Source: Coix lacryma-jobi var. lacryma-jobi
Taxonomy: Eukaryota; Streptophyta; Magnoliopsida; Poales; Poaceae
Direction of reading: 5' to 3'
NCBI GenBank assembly: GCA_009763385.1
Contig: VDCT01000287.1
Location: 62,001-126,000 of the forward strand
DNA: 64,000 nt
A program made the position numbers and the translations under genes. Below, one piece after another: positions 29,454 through 41,059 of this stretch (the stretch's first letter is position 1; every line of letters starts with the position of its first letter). The notes beneath the pieces were generated by a model. The model saw nothing but the letters and a program-made list of their open reading frames with translations. It was not told the origin of the DNA and did not search any database.

Positions 29454-31014
29454 ATGGAGAAGAACCAAGACTCCCGGTTGATCATGGGCCGGTACAGGCT
29501 GGGCTGCCTCCTCGGCTGCGGCACGTTCGCCAAGGTGTACAAGGCCTATAAGGTGGCCACCGGCGAGGTCGTGGCCGTCAAGGTGATGGACAAGGATGCC
29601 GTGCACCGCTCCGGCATGGCGGAGAAGGTGACGACGGAGGTGGACGTGATGCGGCGCGTGCGCCACCCGAACGTCGTCCGCCTCCACGAGGTGATGGCCA
29701 CGCGGTCCAGGATCTACTTCGTCATGGAGTACGCCAGCGGCGGCGAGCTCTTCGCGCGCCTCTCCCAGAGCGCACGGTTTCCGGAGCCGGTGGCGCGCCG
29801 CTACTTCCAGCAGCTGATCACGGCCGTCGAGTTCTGCCACAGCCGCGGCGTGTACCACCGCGACCTCAAGCCCGAGAACCTGCTCCTCGACCTGCGCGGC
29901 GACCTCAAGGTCTCCGACTTCGGGCTCAGCGCGCTGCAGCTGCAGGACGGCGCCGCCCGCCTGCGCGGCGACGGCCTCCTGCACACGGCGTGCGGCACGC
30001 CGGCGTACGTCGCCCCCGAGGTTACAAGCAAGGACCAGACGATATCTCATAGGACATGCATGCATAAAACAGGCTATCTCGTCGGTTTCACGTTTAATAT
30101 TAAATCAGGTTCTCTTGAAGAGAGGCTACGACGGTGCGAAGGCGGACATCTGGTCGTGCGGCGTGATCCTTTTCGTTCTCCTGGCAGGCTACCTTCCGTT
30201 CAGCGACACCAACCTGATGTTGTTGTACCGGAAGATCACACAGAGCAACTACAAGTGCCCGCCGTGGTTCTCCGTCGATGCGCGCAAGCTCCTCGCGAGG
30301 CTGCTAGACCCCAACCCCAGGACCAGGATCACCATCTCCAAGATCACGGCTAATCCCTGGTTCCAGAAAGGACTCTGCCTTCGCACCGACAAGTCCGGCG
30401 GCGTCTTGAGCGAGACCTCGTCCGAGGTGCTGGGCAAGGAAGCCTGCAAGTGCCACCACCAGCGTGAGGACGGCGGCGACGGCGACGGCGACGAGGACGA
30501 CACCGGCCGGAAGAGGAAGCGGTCCAGGGTGACGACGGCGTCTTCGCCGACTATCGCCGTGAGGCCTTCGAGCATGAACGCCTTTGACATCATCACACGA
30601 TCGAGCGGGTTGGACCTGTCCAAGATGTTCGATGAGGAGCACAGGTTGGAGGCACGGTTCTCGTCGAGAGAAACCACGGCGGCGATCGTGTCCAAGCTGG
30701 AGGAGATCGCTGAGACGTGGAAGCTCAGCGTCAAGCTAAACAAAGGGGGCAGAGTCGAGATGGAGGGCAGCCAGGACTGTCGGAGAGGTGCACTCGCCAT
30801 CGAGGCGGAGATCTTCGAGGTGGCGCCGTCGGTGCACGTGGTGGAGATGAGGAAGACCGGCGGTGACTCGCTCGAGTACCGAGAATTCTACAGTCAGGAA
30901 CTGAAGCCGTCGTTAGGTGACATTGTGTGGTCATGGCAGGGCAGTGATTCGCCGCCTCCGGCTCCTGTGCCCGTGTTGGTGGCGCCGAGGCAGGCCACCA
31001 ACCAACGTTCATGA
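29454..31014 (+). CDS. CIPK: CBL-interacting protein kinase (CIPK/SnRK3), two exons
   Basis: Model: exon 1 29454-30020, intron 30021-30108 (GTTACA...AATCAG, 88 bp), exon 2 30109-31014; phase 0, 490 residues. The join restores CGTPAYVAPE|VLLKRGYDGAK, so the intron falls exactly after the APE motif of the activation segment. Seen: glycine loop GCGTFAKV (from 21), lysine K43, HRDLKPEN (135-142, D137), DFG (155-157), a linker with an acidic run and basic RKRKRSR, the NAF motif NAFDIITRSSGLDLSKMF (from N346), then a PPI-like region and a proline-rich tail. All key kinase residues are kept. The start at 29454 has a good context (gccATGg) and gives the usual short CIPK N-terminus. The sequence is well diverged from the upstream CIPK. 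Expected role is calcium-CBL signalling. Subfamily number not assigned. Confidence 0.93.
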
Positions 31015-31083
31015 TTTGCCCCTGTTGCATACAACATTTTGGCAGCGGCATTTTGATACTAATAACGGTTCACTAAAAACATA

Positions 31084-31347
31084 CTCTCTCCGTTCCAAAT
31101 TATGAGTCATTTCAAAAATCTTAAATAGTCAAAAAATTTCCATGTTTAACCAAAATTACAGAGAAAAATACAAAGATTTATGACATAAAAAATGTATACT
31201 ATGAAATATAACTAATGAAGAATCTAATAATATAAATTTGGTCAAACTTGAGAAACTTTGGCTCTCCAAAAAAATTTAGAATAGTTATAAAAAACTTTGC
31301 CACTCACACAGTATAATTGAGAAACTTATAATTTGAGATGAGAGGAG
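31084..31347. mobile_element. Stowaway-like MITE, diverged
   Basis: It starts CTCTCTCCGTTCCAAATTATGAG and ends CTTATAATTTGAGATGAGAGGAG, flanked by TA on both sides. It splits a sequence element related to the repeat at 31361-31650 (gatactaa...actaaaaacata on its left). Confidence 0.75.
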
Positions 31348-31360
31348 TAATATTTGAGCT

Positions 31361-31650
31361 ATTGCCACTATTATTAAGGGTGAGTGGCAAATGATTTGCC
31401 ACTTTGTGAGAGGGGCACCGTGAGAGCAATTAAGCACGACCCTCTATACTTGGCAAAACATTTGTAGAAATATACCATTGCCGATACTAACAATTTACTA
31501 AAAACATAATATTTATTGCCACTATTAAGGGTGAGTGGCAAATGATTTGCCACTTTGTGAGAGGGATCAAGGTGGGAGGGATTAATGATATGACCCTTTA
31601 GTGGTGGCAAAACATTAATAATAATATATCATTGCCGATTTGTAATAGAT
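31361..31650. repeat. Two-copy direct repeat of about 154 bp
   Basis: Each copy holds attgccactatt, aagggtgagtggcaaatgat, ttgccactttgtgagaggg and later ggcaaaacatt and ataccattgccgat/atatcattgccgat. GGCAAATGATTTGCC forms a small hairpin in both. Probably a decayed mobile element. Confidence 0.7.
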
Positions 31651-32107
31651 CTGGCAGTGAAAATGGTTTGTGACATGATTCAACGCTAAAAACTAGGACC
31701 ATTTTAACCAACGGTTATCATGAGTGACAATGTTTGCACTAGTGTAAAAGGCCCAACCCATAGCCTATCCAATTTAAATCTAAACCTAACTTCAACACCC
31801 CCTCAACCAAACCCCCCTCTCCCAATCACCATCTCTTCACCCACTCATGCCCATTCCTCCGTCCCTTGAGCCCTGGTGCTAATGGATAAGGCAGGTCTGG
31901 CGAATCTTGAGCTCGTGCACTAGTGTCTGGTAGATCTCTAAGTCCATGGACACACCCCTCCCTCTCTTACTCCTAGGTCTCGAGCATGGGCAACAATGGT
32001 GGTGGATGAGTGTGACCACGGATGAGGCAAGGGGTGCAACAAGCATAGGTTGAGGGGAGTGGCAGGTGAGGCTAGCGAAAGCATACCGCGATCAAGGGGA
32101 TGGTACG

Positions 32108-33690
32108 TGTCGGTGTTTATTAACCGACAACTCATCTCGGGATTACCCGAACGATTGTTCGGAGGTCTTCGGCGTATGCAGAACTCGATGCTAAACGAAA
32201 AAACAATGATTTATACTGTTTCAGTCTACTGAATAGTATCCCTACGTCCAGTTTGGGGGGAATAATATATTGTGCCCTGCGCTTTGGATGTCTGGTTGTG
32301 TATCTTGACCCGTGTCCCGATCCAGGGGCTCTGCCTCTCTTTATATAGTCCAGGTAGCAAGATTCCTAGTCGATTACAATCTTAAGATTCCTAGTAGAAT
32401 TACAAGGTAGCAATACTACTAAGATTACATACAGAGAGTCCTAGTTGGACAAGGTCTTCACCTTTCCTTGCGGAGTACCCGGGGACTCAGTCCCACGATA
32501 TGATACAGACCGAGTCAAGCAAGCTCTAAGTAGAGAAGGGCAAAGACATTATAGAGTAGCATGGCGACTTCTAGTCCAGGGTGCTAGTGGTGCAAGAAAT
32601 TGAGCAGGTGAATGATGACAACATCAAGGATTGAGTGTGTTAGCCAGATAGACACATTAGCAAATGTTGGTATTTGTTAACACACACAGAATAATCTACA
32701 AGCGCACAGATACCGATGTAACCTTCATCTGGAAATGTTCCAAGTATCGTATCTGTAGGGAAACGTGTGAAGTTAACTACAAACTAACTTACCTGAAGTA
32801 ACAACAAGACTTAAGAATATTGGGCGTGCAGAGGAGTTTGTTAAGGCCATCTAATTCTAATCACGGTAAACTATGTCTTCTACTGTTCTTTTGGGGAAAT
32901 TACGTAGGAGAAACACAATTAGAGTATGTTATCCCCTAGTAACCGACTCTTGCTAGGACTACAAACGAAAGGTGGACTATAAAGGACTCAACGAGCAAGG
33001 TCACTCTCGTGATCTACCACCGATTTGGAATATAGAGGCACATCTCACGAGTTACCCGAGTCTAAGCACCACACTTATACTATGAATAATACTTTGAGTT
33101 ACAATCGATAGATTAAAGCACTCACAAGAGACTCGACTAAAGCACTCACAAGAGACTCGTGGAACATAGAACAATATAAACATATGCTTACTAGAATAAT
33201 AAGTTGATTACTAGAGAAATCAACAGGCGAAGGTTGACAGACACCGAAGGTACAATCCATGAAGAGAGCACTAACAGGCCGACACCACCTCCGAACTACC
33301 CTCGCTCTCCATCCCTAGTTCGAAAGACTAGATCCTAATGAGGACTAGTCTTATTTTGGTAGCTAGATGTAAGAGGTTGATCCTTTCATGGGACTCCTCT
33401 CTTGTTCCTCACTAAGAATATGAATTAAGGCTTCAGGGATGCCTCATGCCATGGGGTAGAGGCTGATATATATAGCCTCGAGCTTGCAACTTGAGCCCTT
33501 GGATCAAATTGACTTAATCAACGACGAAGATGGGATCCCTAAGGTGGTTGGGTACTGACTTACGAAGCGGAGGCTGACATCTTGTTCCCACAGGCCCGCC
33601 GGCCTAGGGGTCGGGCCAACCAGCCCCACCTGGTAGTCCCTCGGGTTCTGCATTGTTGATGTATCTTCTGGTGTGTTCTTGAACCTTCCT
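32108..33690. mobile_element. Decayed LTR-retrotransposon fragments
   Basis: 32108 starts TGTCGGTGTTTATTAACCGAC and the following 450 bp (ctacgtccagtttgg, tctttatatagtcc) has the style of grass gypsy LTRs. 32650-33690 (acacagaataatctacaagcgcacagatacc and further) resembles leader/LTR sequence of another gypsy family read backwards. No coding domain is left and no borders or target duplications could be set. Confidence 0.4.
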
Positions 33691-34499
33691 ACGCATGTGC
33701 TGCTTTGAATTTGATATCTTTTCAACCAATACTCTAAATATAACAAATGATATGTTTGTTTTAATCATCTCGGCGAACTCTTCAAAATGGTGCTCTCCAA
33801 TTCATCATGTGAAATGTCTTTTTACTACAAAAAATCAAATATCCTACAAAACAAGTGAGAACACCAAAACTTATAGAATTTGTTAGAATCATCAAACCAT
33901 ATAACTATGTTTGGTGATGAAATTAAGGGCATTTGTCAGTCATGTTGACGACTTATAGTTGGTGTTAGTGACCATCAACAACAACACATGACATTATGCT
34001 ATTTCAATTTAACACTTCATCTTTTGTATTGTTTGACATGTTGTGGATCCTTCTGTGCCATTTTTCAAAACCAATGTTCTTTTGGTGCTCTAGAACCAAT
34101 TTTATTGAGTATGTATTCCTATATCTCTAGAACAAGAAAGGGAGAGAACATTGGCAAGGAATTTGCAACCATTTTGTATGAAATTATTGTTTGATTCTAT
34201 ATCCTATTATCTAAACCCACTTATTTTCTGTATTACATGTTCACTTCTTCGTTTCCTCCTGAGACGTGTTTCTAGAATAAATATTAAAGATCCCCTTTTG
34301 GATATATTCTTCTATGGCAAGATCTGATTTAGGTGGGAGTACCCCTGGTGGAGAGACACACCGATGGAGGGCTGATGAAAGCAAGTTAGCATGGGCAAAA
34401 ATGGGAGAAAGGATACGTCAAATAGAAGACTTCATGAGCATGAGTGTGTATTTGTCATAAGGAGTGACATGGACATGATTTTCTCATTAGGCCCGAGAA

Positions 34500-36520
34500 T
34501 TTGAGTTGGGAGCATGAAGCAGTCGTGCATGAGTTGGGAAGAAACACATGCACGCCAACTATCACTTTCCACCTTCGCTAATATGGCAGGTTCTTGGCGT
34601 ATAGATGACTAAATCTTATTGCTATCATGACACAATCACATTAGCATGGTTAGCCTAGCAGTTTCACTTTCCACCTTTGCCAATACCACCAATATGACAT
34701 GTTTTTGACGCATCGATGACTAAACCTTATCGACTTATCCCCACCATCACATTGTCCTAGTTAGCCTTCAATGACATCACACAAATATATGCTTGCACAT
34801 CAACTAAGAATTTTACTTTCTAGCGTCGCCAATCTAGATGGTTCCTAGCGCCTTGACACCTAACCCTCATGCTCACTATCCTACTCATAGGACTTGCGAC
34901 GTGTATCCCACATAAAACCAAACGTGGCATGAGTTCGGAAGAATTGCGTGCACATAAACCAAAACGATGTATTGTCGCCCAACCCTCATGCCCACTATCA
35001 CGCTAGATAGACAAAGCCTCGCTTGCAATCAGTTCAGTTAGGAGTTAGCACTACGCCATTTGTCAGGTTCTCAAGTCCCAATATGATCAATTTATAGGTT
35101 CTCAAGTCTCAATATGATCAATTTATAGTCGGTTGCTACATATGGAGTTGGTTTCTGTAGACATGTTGTCTATGCTTATCCACCAAGTTAGTAAAGTACC
35201 CCAAGATTGGAGTTGTCCTTGGCAAGTCAGTATGGCCCATCTCCACCAGGAGCCAGTTATGGCTTCAGTGTTGATACCTGAGATCTATATAGTTGACAGA
35301 CGAGTTCTTAACACCTTCACACACTGGTCCTCCTACCCATAACCAACAGCTAGACAACCTCCCATAACATGAGTTGGGAACAACAACCTTCACACCAACC
35401 ATGAGTTTCACTTTCCAGCACGAAACATCCATCGTGTTCTTGGTGTCTCAATTTCCAAACCTTGTTTCCACCATCACATTTGATCGCCAGACTTGCCTTC
35501 CTTAACAAGAGTTGGCGCGAAACCTTTCACATCAACTACTAGTTTCCCTTTCTAGCATAACTCATTCGTCAGGTTCTTGATATCTCAACGCCTAGCTCTG
35601 AGTTCTAACTTGAGTCCAAATGAAGCTCGCAACATATCCTGACTTCACATTTAACCTCTAGCATCACAATTAAGGATGACAATCCTACTCATAGGCGCGG
35701 GTACCTGTGGGTATCATACTTGATGAGTGTGAACATGGGTACAAAGTTGTACATGCAGATGTGCATAAGGGTACAAGATTCTACCTGTGGACACGGTGCG
35801 CGTATGTCTTGTGACCCGTTATGCTAAAGCTACAAAGGATTGTATCTGTTCTAGTGATAATTTGGCTCGTGTGTGCAGGTATCCATGAGTATCGTACTTG
35901 TTGGGTGCGAGTACAAGTAAAAAATCTTACCCATGGGTACAGAGAGAGAAGGTATGGAATTATATCCGATAAGCAATTTGTTGTGGATGGTATTTACTCT
36001 ATCACACCTTACCTGATCCATTGTCATCTCTAACCACAGTTCACAAGGGAGGCCTTTGAAAGTTTTTGTCACCACGATAGTATTCGTTGTGTTCCCAATG
36101 GAGCATCTTAAAGACTTTTGAAAAACTTTTGTGGGATTTGGTTTAAGAAGAGATCTTACTCAAAATCATAATTGTTTTGCTCTACTGCCATGATGCTTTC
36201 CTTAGGAGCAGTTAAGGTTATGTCCTTGTATTTGGGATTTCTACCCTGATCCATGTTTATGCTTTTAACGTTTTAAAATACTATATATGAGTTTAAAAAA
36301 AAACTTGTTCTATCCCACCATCACCTTGTTTGGACCGACCTCCCATAGCATGAGTTGAGAAGCAATGTTACCTTGCACATCGATGAGAAGTTTCACTTTT
36401 TCCACATTGCCATCTTGCAAGTTATTGACGTCCAACCCTAATGGTCTTCATATTTAGTTTAGTCTCATGATATGAGTTGGAAGGAATTGCTTTCACGTCA
36501 GCTAGGAGTTTCACGAATTT
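34500..36520. repeat. Degenerate tandem array, unit about 150-170 bp
   Basis: Related blocks recur with the order: ...catgagttgggaag..., ...cacatcaactag.agtttcactttc..., ...gccaat...caggttcttg..., ...tcaacgcc.aacc..., ...ccaccatcacattg.... Recognisable starts of the agtttcacttt block lie near 34560, 34660, 34808, 35395, 35540, 36390 and 36505, with foreign or decayed sequence between (35650-36300). Confidence 0.6.
35065..35126. repeat. 31-bp tandem duplication
   Basis: aggttctcaagtcccaatat and the rest of the unit at 35065-35095 is repeated at 35096-35126 with one C/T change. Confidence 0.9.
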
Positions 36521-36529
36521 ATTTTAAAT

Positions 36530-37075
36530 AATATCAATTTGATAGAAAAATTAAGAAATAGATATCGGTTTAGATCCTAATAAAAAACTTTACACCTTAT
36601 CACATCGGATCTTTAGACATATATAGAGTACTAAATACAGACTAAAAAATAACTAATTACACAGTTTACGTGTAATTTGCGAGACAAATCTTTAAAGTCT
36701 AATTAGTCAATGATTTGACACTAAAGTGCAATAATAACACATATGTTAATGATAGATTAATTAGCCTTAAAAAATTCATAGCGCGATTTGCGGACGGATT
36801 CCTTAATTTTTTTTGTTAGAATCCAAACACCTCATCTAACACCTAATGTAATGTAACATCCAATGTGACATCAAAAAATTTACAGTCCAAAACTAAACAA
36901 CGGATTAATTAGGTTTTAAAAAAATCGTCTCACAGTTTACAGACGGATTATGTAATTTTTTTTTTGTTAGTATTCGATTCGAAGACCTCATACAACAATC
37001 TCTCTCATAGAACAACCTATGTAACATTCATATAATATTCAAACATTTTACCGTCTGAAACTAAACAACCAGTCT
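36530..37075. mobile_element. Two adjacent diverged MITE copies
   Basis: Blocks with gagtactaaatacagactaa, actaattacacagttta, gacaaatctttaaagtctaattagtc and gatagattaattagcctta match a family seen again at 46.2, 46.6, 47.9 and 55.1-55.8 kb. Ends near 37060 read actaaacaacc. Borders uncertain. Confidence 0.5.
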
Positions 37076-38047
37076 AGAACTAAAACACTATCCCACCGTT
37101 AGAAAATCTCGTTTCCAGAAAACAAGGCCGCGTGGGCTTGACATGATTTACGGACCGGTAAAATGCTTGCGAACGCATTTGCACGTTTGGGACACTACTA
37201 TTCGACGCTCATTTTCTCGCCTGTTCTGCTTCTGCCTCACTGCGGTGTCAAGATGGCCACAGTCTCACAGAGGGCCAATAAAGATTAGCCAGGGCGCAAA
37301 CAAAAGCGACATGAGTCACGATGCACGATCCACGCGTCACGCATGCAAGCGCGCTTTGCAGAAAGCTGGCGGCTGCCCCGGTACTCTCGGCTATCGCCCA
37401 TATGCGCCGGCCGGCCATGCACGCCGTCCGCGGCCAAGCGGCATGACGGAGAGCGCCGGCCGGCCACGCACGCCGTCCCGTAGCCCCCTCCGGCGCGTCC
37501 AGGCCTCACCGGTCACCGCGCGCGCTGGGTGTTCACGTCCCGCCGCCTCGTGCAGCACTGTAGCTACGCCAGATACAGAAAAGGAACGGGAAAGGTGAGC
37601 GCCGGTGCGGAGCCTGAAAGGCCAACGCCGCACATTTGTAGGTGGACAATCATTATTAACACAGAGTTAAAAAAACAGAGAAGACGAGACGTCCACGGCT
37701 TCTTCTATATGAAGAAAGGAAACACGCCGTGTATATAAAAAGAGCGTGGTTCGCGAAAGAAGCAGAAACGGTGAAGGCAAAACGAAGAAGAGTGAGATCA
37801 GCTACTCAATATACTCATGCAAGCACACACAGATAGATATGGGATATATTTAGTTGCGGCGCTTAATTTAGGTTCTTATTAGAACAATGCACCAACTTTG
37901 TACATATTAATGGACGGCATGCACTACGGTGATCGATCGGTCTCGGTCTATAGAAAGAAAGACAAGCGGTACTAGAGAGGAGGGTGGTGTCGACGCCACG
38001 CACGGGATGCAGCTGCAGGCAAAGGGTGAAGCGGAATGGCAAGCCTT

Positions 38048-38947
38048 TCATGGGTTCGGGCGGACGGCGGCGGAGGTGCTGCCGGCTGTCCCGTTGAGCT
38101 GTTGCTGTGCGCCAGGTGCTCCTTCTTCCCTGCGGCGGCTCCAGTCGTGGACGGAGAGGTGCAGGTGCTTGCCTGCCGCCAGCATATCCACCGCTTGCCG
38201 CGGCGTCAGGATCTCCGTCGCCAGCTCCCGCGCGGTGGCCATCCTCAGCTCGTCGGCCTCCACCAGCAGCAGCCCCAGCGCGGCCTTGTAGCTGTCCAGC
38301 GCCGCGTCCACCTCGGCGTCCGCGCCTCCCGGTCCTGCTGGCCGCCGCCCGGCCGCCCCGCGCCGCCGCGCCGCGCCCTGCGGCGCATGCTGTGCCGCCG
38401 CCGCCGCCGCGGCGAGCTCGCGCTGCCGCACGATGGGCAGGAGCGGGCGGTCGGCGATGTCCTCCTGCAGGGTGGCGAGGCGGTCCGACAGGGCGTTCTC
38501 GTGGTGCACCGTCCGTCTGTGGAGGTCGTTGATGAGCACCAGCTGCTCGGTCGTGATCCCCATGGCTCCGGTCGGGATGACGCCGCCGTGGCCGAGGCCG
38601 GCGAGCAGCATCTCCTCCACCTGCGCCTCCAGGCCCTCCCCGGAGAGGTTGTAGAGCAGGCGGACGGTGAGCGAGGGGCGGCAGCCCCCGAGCCAGAGCA
38701 CGGAGTTCTCGAAGGCGGTGCACCAGGGCGGCGCGAAGAAGGCGGCGCCGTCCTCCCGCGACAGCGCGCGCCTGCGGGTGGCGTAGTCCTGGTACCCGAG
38801 CATGCACCGCTCCACCACGGACCGCAGCTCGCCGTCCGTCGCCCGGCCCGCGGCGGCATTGGCCGCCGCCGCCTCCAGCTCGGCGAGGCTAGCCTCCTGC
38901 CCGGCGACCCAGTCGCGGTAGCACGACTCGTACCGCGCCATGTCCAT
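38048..38947 (-). CDS. DOG1-domain protein (DOG1-like)
   Basis: A 299-residue ORF from the ATG at 38947 (MDMARYESCYRDWVAGQE). The DOG1 domain pattern is clear: AxYxxxYxxWVAxQ, ELRSVVERCMLGYQDY, a tryptophan- and glycine-rich FENSVLWLGGCRPS, LVLINDLHRRTVHHENALSDRLATLQE, and DELRMATARELATEILTPRQAVDMLAAGKHLHLSVHDW. DOG1 family proteins act in seed dormancy and ABA signalling through PP2C phosphatases; the same domain forms the C-terminal half of TGA bZIP factors. No bZIP is seen here, so it is DOG1-like rather than TGA. The frame continues upstream through an acceptor-like cacggcag (border at 38963), so a tiny first exon ending ...gacatg|GTAAGT at 39068 is possible and would add a few residues. 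The overlapping long ORFs on both strands (38036-38971 plus; 37863-38807 minus) are composition shadows. Confidence 0.85.
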   Translation of the reverse strand: MDMARYESCYRDWVAGQEASLAELEAAAANAAAGRATDGELRSVVERCMLGYQDYATRRRALSREDGAAFFAPPWCTAFENSVLWLGGCRPSLTVRLLYNLSGEGLEAQVEEMLLAGLGHGGVIPTGAMGITTEQLVLINDLHRRTVHHENALSDRLATLQEDIADRPLLPIVRQRELAAAAAAAQHAPQGAARRRGAAGRRPAGPGGADAEVDAALDSYKAALGLLLVEADELRMATARELATEILTPRQAVDMLAAGKHLHLSVHDWSRRREEGAPGAQQQLNGTAGSTSAAVRPNP

Positions 38948-39643
38948 CTCGTCCAGGTCGATCTGCCGTGATGTGAGACTGAGACAGAGACCGGGGACTG
39001 GACTTATTATCGACGAGAGAGTAAGCACATGGCCTATGTGTTCCCACGTACTACATGCTGTACTTACCATGTCCACATGCCTCTTTTGACATTTTCCCTC
39101 GTTTCAGTTTTTCGGCGGGGGCCCTGCCTGTACGTGACTTGATCGTCCGTCTCTATGGTTCGTCGGATTTTGCTTGTTTGTTTCTGCGGTCGGTCGCGGA
39201 CGCCGCGTGCGTGTACTCCGTAGAGCCCTATCTGATGTGGATCGCTATCTGATGAGTGATGACGGCGACTCGGCGACGAAACTTTTAGGAAGCAAAAGGA
39301 CAAGGAAGATGACACACAAGATTGGTCATGGAACGGCGCTTTCGGCTTCCCTTTTCTCTCGGCCCTGCGTTTAACCTTTTCGCTCTTTCTGTGGGCAGAT
39401 GAAGGGAATCGGAGGCCGGGCCGCGGACGAGGGAGTGGCGGCGGTGCATCCTTGTGCGCCGGAGAGTCGATTTTTCAGGCACGGTCGTTCGTGCGTGTGC
39501 CTGCAATGTGTCACCCTGCAAGGCCTGCATACACTTTTCAAAAGCAAACAAAATCAGTTCAAGAAGCCGAGCATCTCCGAGAGTATCCTATATATCTTAC
39601 TTCCTCATCCATCCTTGTTTGTTTTGAAAAAAAACTAATTTAT

Positions 39644-39667
39644 TATATTTCAGACGTCTGAAATATA
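39644..39667. repeat. Perfect 24-bp palindrome with ACGT core
   Basis: TATATTTCAGA-CG-TCTGAAATATA is fully self-complementary and centres on GACGTC, a bZIP-type core. It may be a regulatory site or the end of a decayed MITE (a related cctgaaatatag occurs at 39792). Confidence 0.7.
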
Positions 39668-39934
39668 GTATCTTTTTGGGCGATGACTAGAACCTTCAGA
39701 TCTCAATCTAATGGTCCAAATCTATTAGCACAATTACAAGAAACAAATGATAATTTTTTTTCTATGTAAAGACAAAGACATAACTGTTCAACGCCTGAAA
39801 TATAGAAAATATGAGGAAAAAACACCTCTCCAATAATTCCCCATCTAACTTCTTCACAAATATTTGCGTGTTGGCAGAGGTCGCGCATATCCCTTCCTCC
39901 CCGCGCCTTTTCTTCTCCGCGTGCGCGGTCTCGT

Positions 39935-40063
39935 TCCTGCGAGGTGCACGCCAAGAAGTAGGTGCTGGCCGTCTTCCACGTTGAGCTCGAGTGCACGGAG
40001 CTCAACCCCGAGATGCGCCCGCGCATGGGCGTCGTCGCTGAGAGTCGCGACCGGATCGGCTGA
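39935..40063 (+). pseudogene. Fragment of an LRR receptor-like kinase C-terminus
   Basis: The frame 39962-40063 reads VLAVFHVELECTELNPEMRP, then RMGVVAE and DRIG before a stop. This matches kinase subdomain XI of LRR receptor kinases (L-x-V-A-L-x-C-T-x-x-x-P-x-x-R-P-x-M-x-x-V-V). Just upstream, EVHAKK is followed by an in-frame TAG, and no other kinase sequence is seen. A dead remnant, recognised by motif only. Confidence 0.5.
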
Positions 40064-40812
40064 CCATGATGATCGGGCAGCGGCCCCTTACTAATCAACT
40101 ACGCTAGGTCTAATCTATTGCATAAAAGACTCGGATCATAGTAGTCCTGATTCTATAAAATCTTTTGTGGCACTTCATGATCTTGATCCATTCCAAAGCG
40201 AATTCTGTTAAGTAGGAATTTTCTATCGTTTTGCCATTGCCTACAACTGTACCAAAAGCTTGCGTTTCTTGGGGACATGGAAACAGAGAGCAAACAGGCT
40301 GTGTTGTTCCACCTTTGGCTTGGCAGAACTGGCTCTGAAAAGATGCGACAATGAAACAAGGTTGCAACCCGAACCCGAATGGTCATCTGGACATCTGGTC
40401 AGTGCACTGTCCTCTTTGCCCAGTGGACTTTGTTGGCAATGGCAGCCTGGCCCGGCCTTGATGGCCCACCTCGTGACGAATTTTGAGGCTGGGCCTCGAG
40501 ACCAAAACATGAAATCAAGCCCGTCAAGAAAAACATTTATAATTTACAAAATTAACTCAAAACAAACTGCAAGTACACATTTTTTTAGAGGAAGGTAGTA
40601 TAAAATAGAAAGGCAACAATTTAAGCCTATTCACCTTTTAGAGCTCATTTGGAACGCAAATTTTTCATGAGGATCTTACCTGAATTTCACGGGAATTGTT
40701 TTCTGTTTCATAAGAAAATCTTAGTAATCGAAATAACCTAGGCTTTTTGACAACCATCACGCTAACAGAGTAACAAGTTATCTTTGACATATCCCCCATG
40801 TGACAGGAATTA

Positions 40813-41056
40813 AATTGGGTGCACCCCGGGTGCACCCTAGGCCTGTGCACCCCCATGCTGGATGATTGACACGTGTCTAGAGAATTAAATTAAATCCTAC
40901 GTCCAACAAAATTCGCATCAACTGAATCCCCATATGTTATGGGCGATTTTTCTAAATTTAGTCTCCACACATGCTGTCTCGTGTTCGCATAATATTCTTT
41001 ACCGTCACGTGTCAATCATCCAACATGGGGGTGGACAGGCCTAGGGTGCACCCAAT
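40813..41056. mobile_element. MITE with long terminal inverted repeats
   Basis: 244 bp flanked by TTA. The left end AATTGGGTGCACC... and right end ...GGTGCACCCAATT pair over about 60 bp, including cctaggcctgt and atgattgacacgtg, with a small insertion in the left arm. TTA duplications suggest a PIF/Harbinger-type origin. Confidence 0.85.
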
Positions 41057-41059
41057 TTA

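Larger units (their letters stand above)
31015..38047. other. Gene-poor spacer between second CIPK and DOG1-like gene
   Basis: No credible protein gene. Holds a Stowaway remnant (31084-31347), a two-copy repeat (31361-31650), LTR-retrotransposon remnants (32108-33690), a degenerate tandem array (34500-36520) and MITE-like sequence (36530-37075). The 37140-37860 stretch is more GC-rich with a TATATAAAA at about 37731; the short plus-strand ORFs there match nothing known. Confidence 0.55.

Noticed and set aside
37863..38971. ORFs of 314 (minus) and 311 (plus) residues over the DOG1-like gene
   Set aside because: Shadows in a GC-rich gene; only the 38048-38947 minus frame carries the DOG1 pattern.
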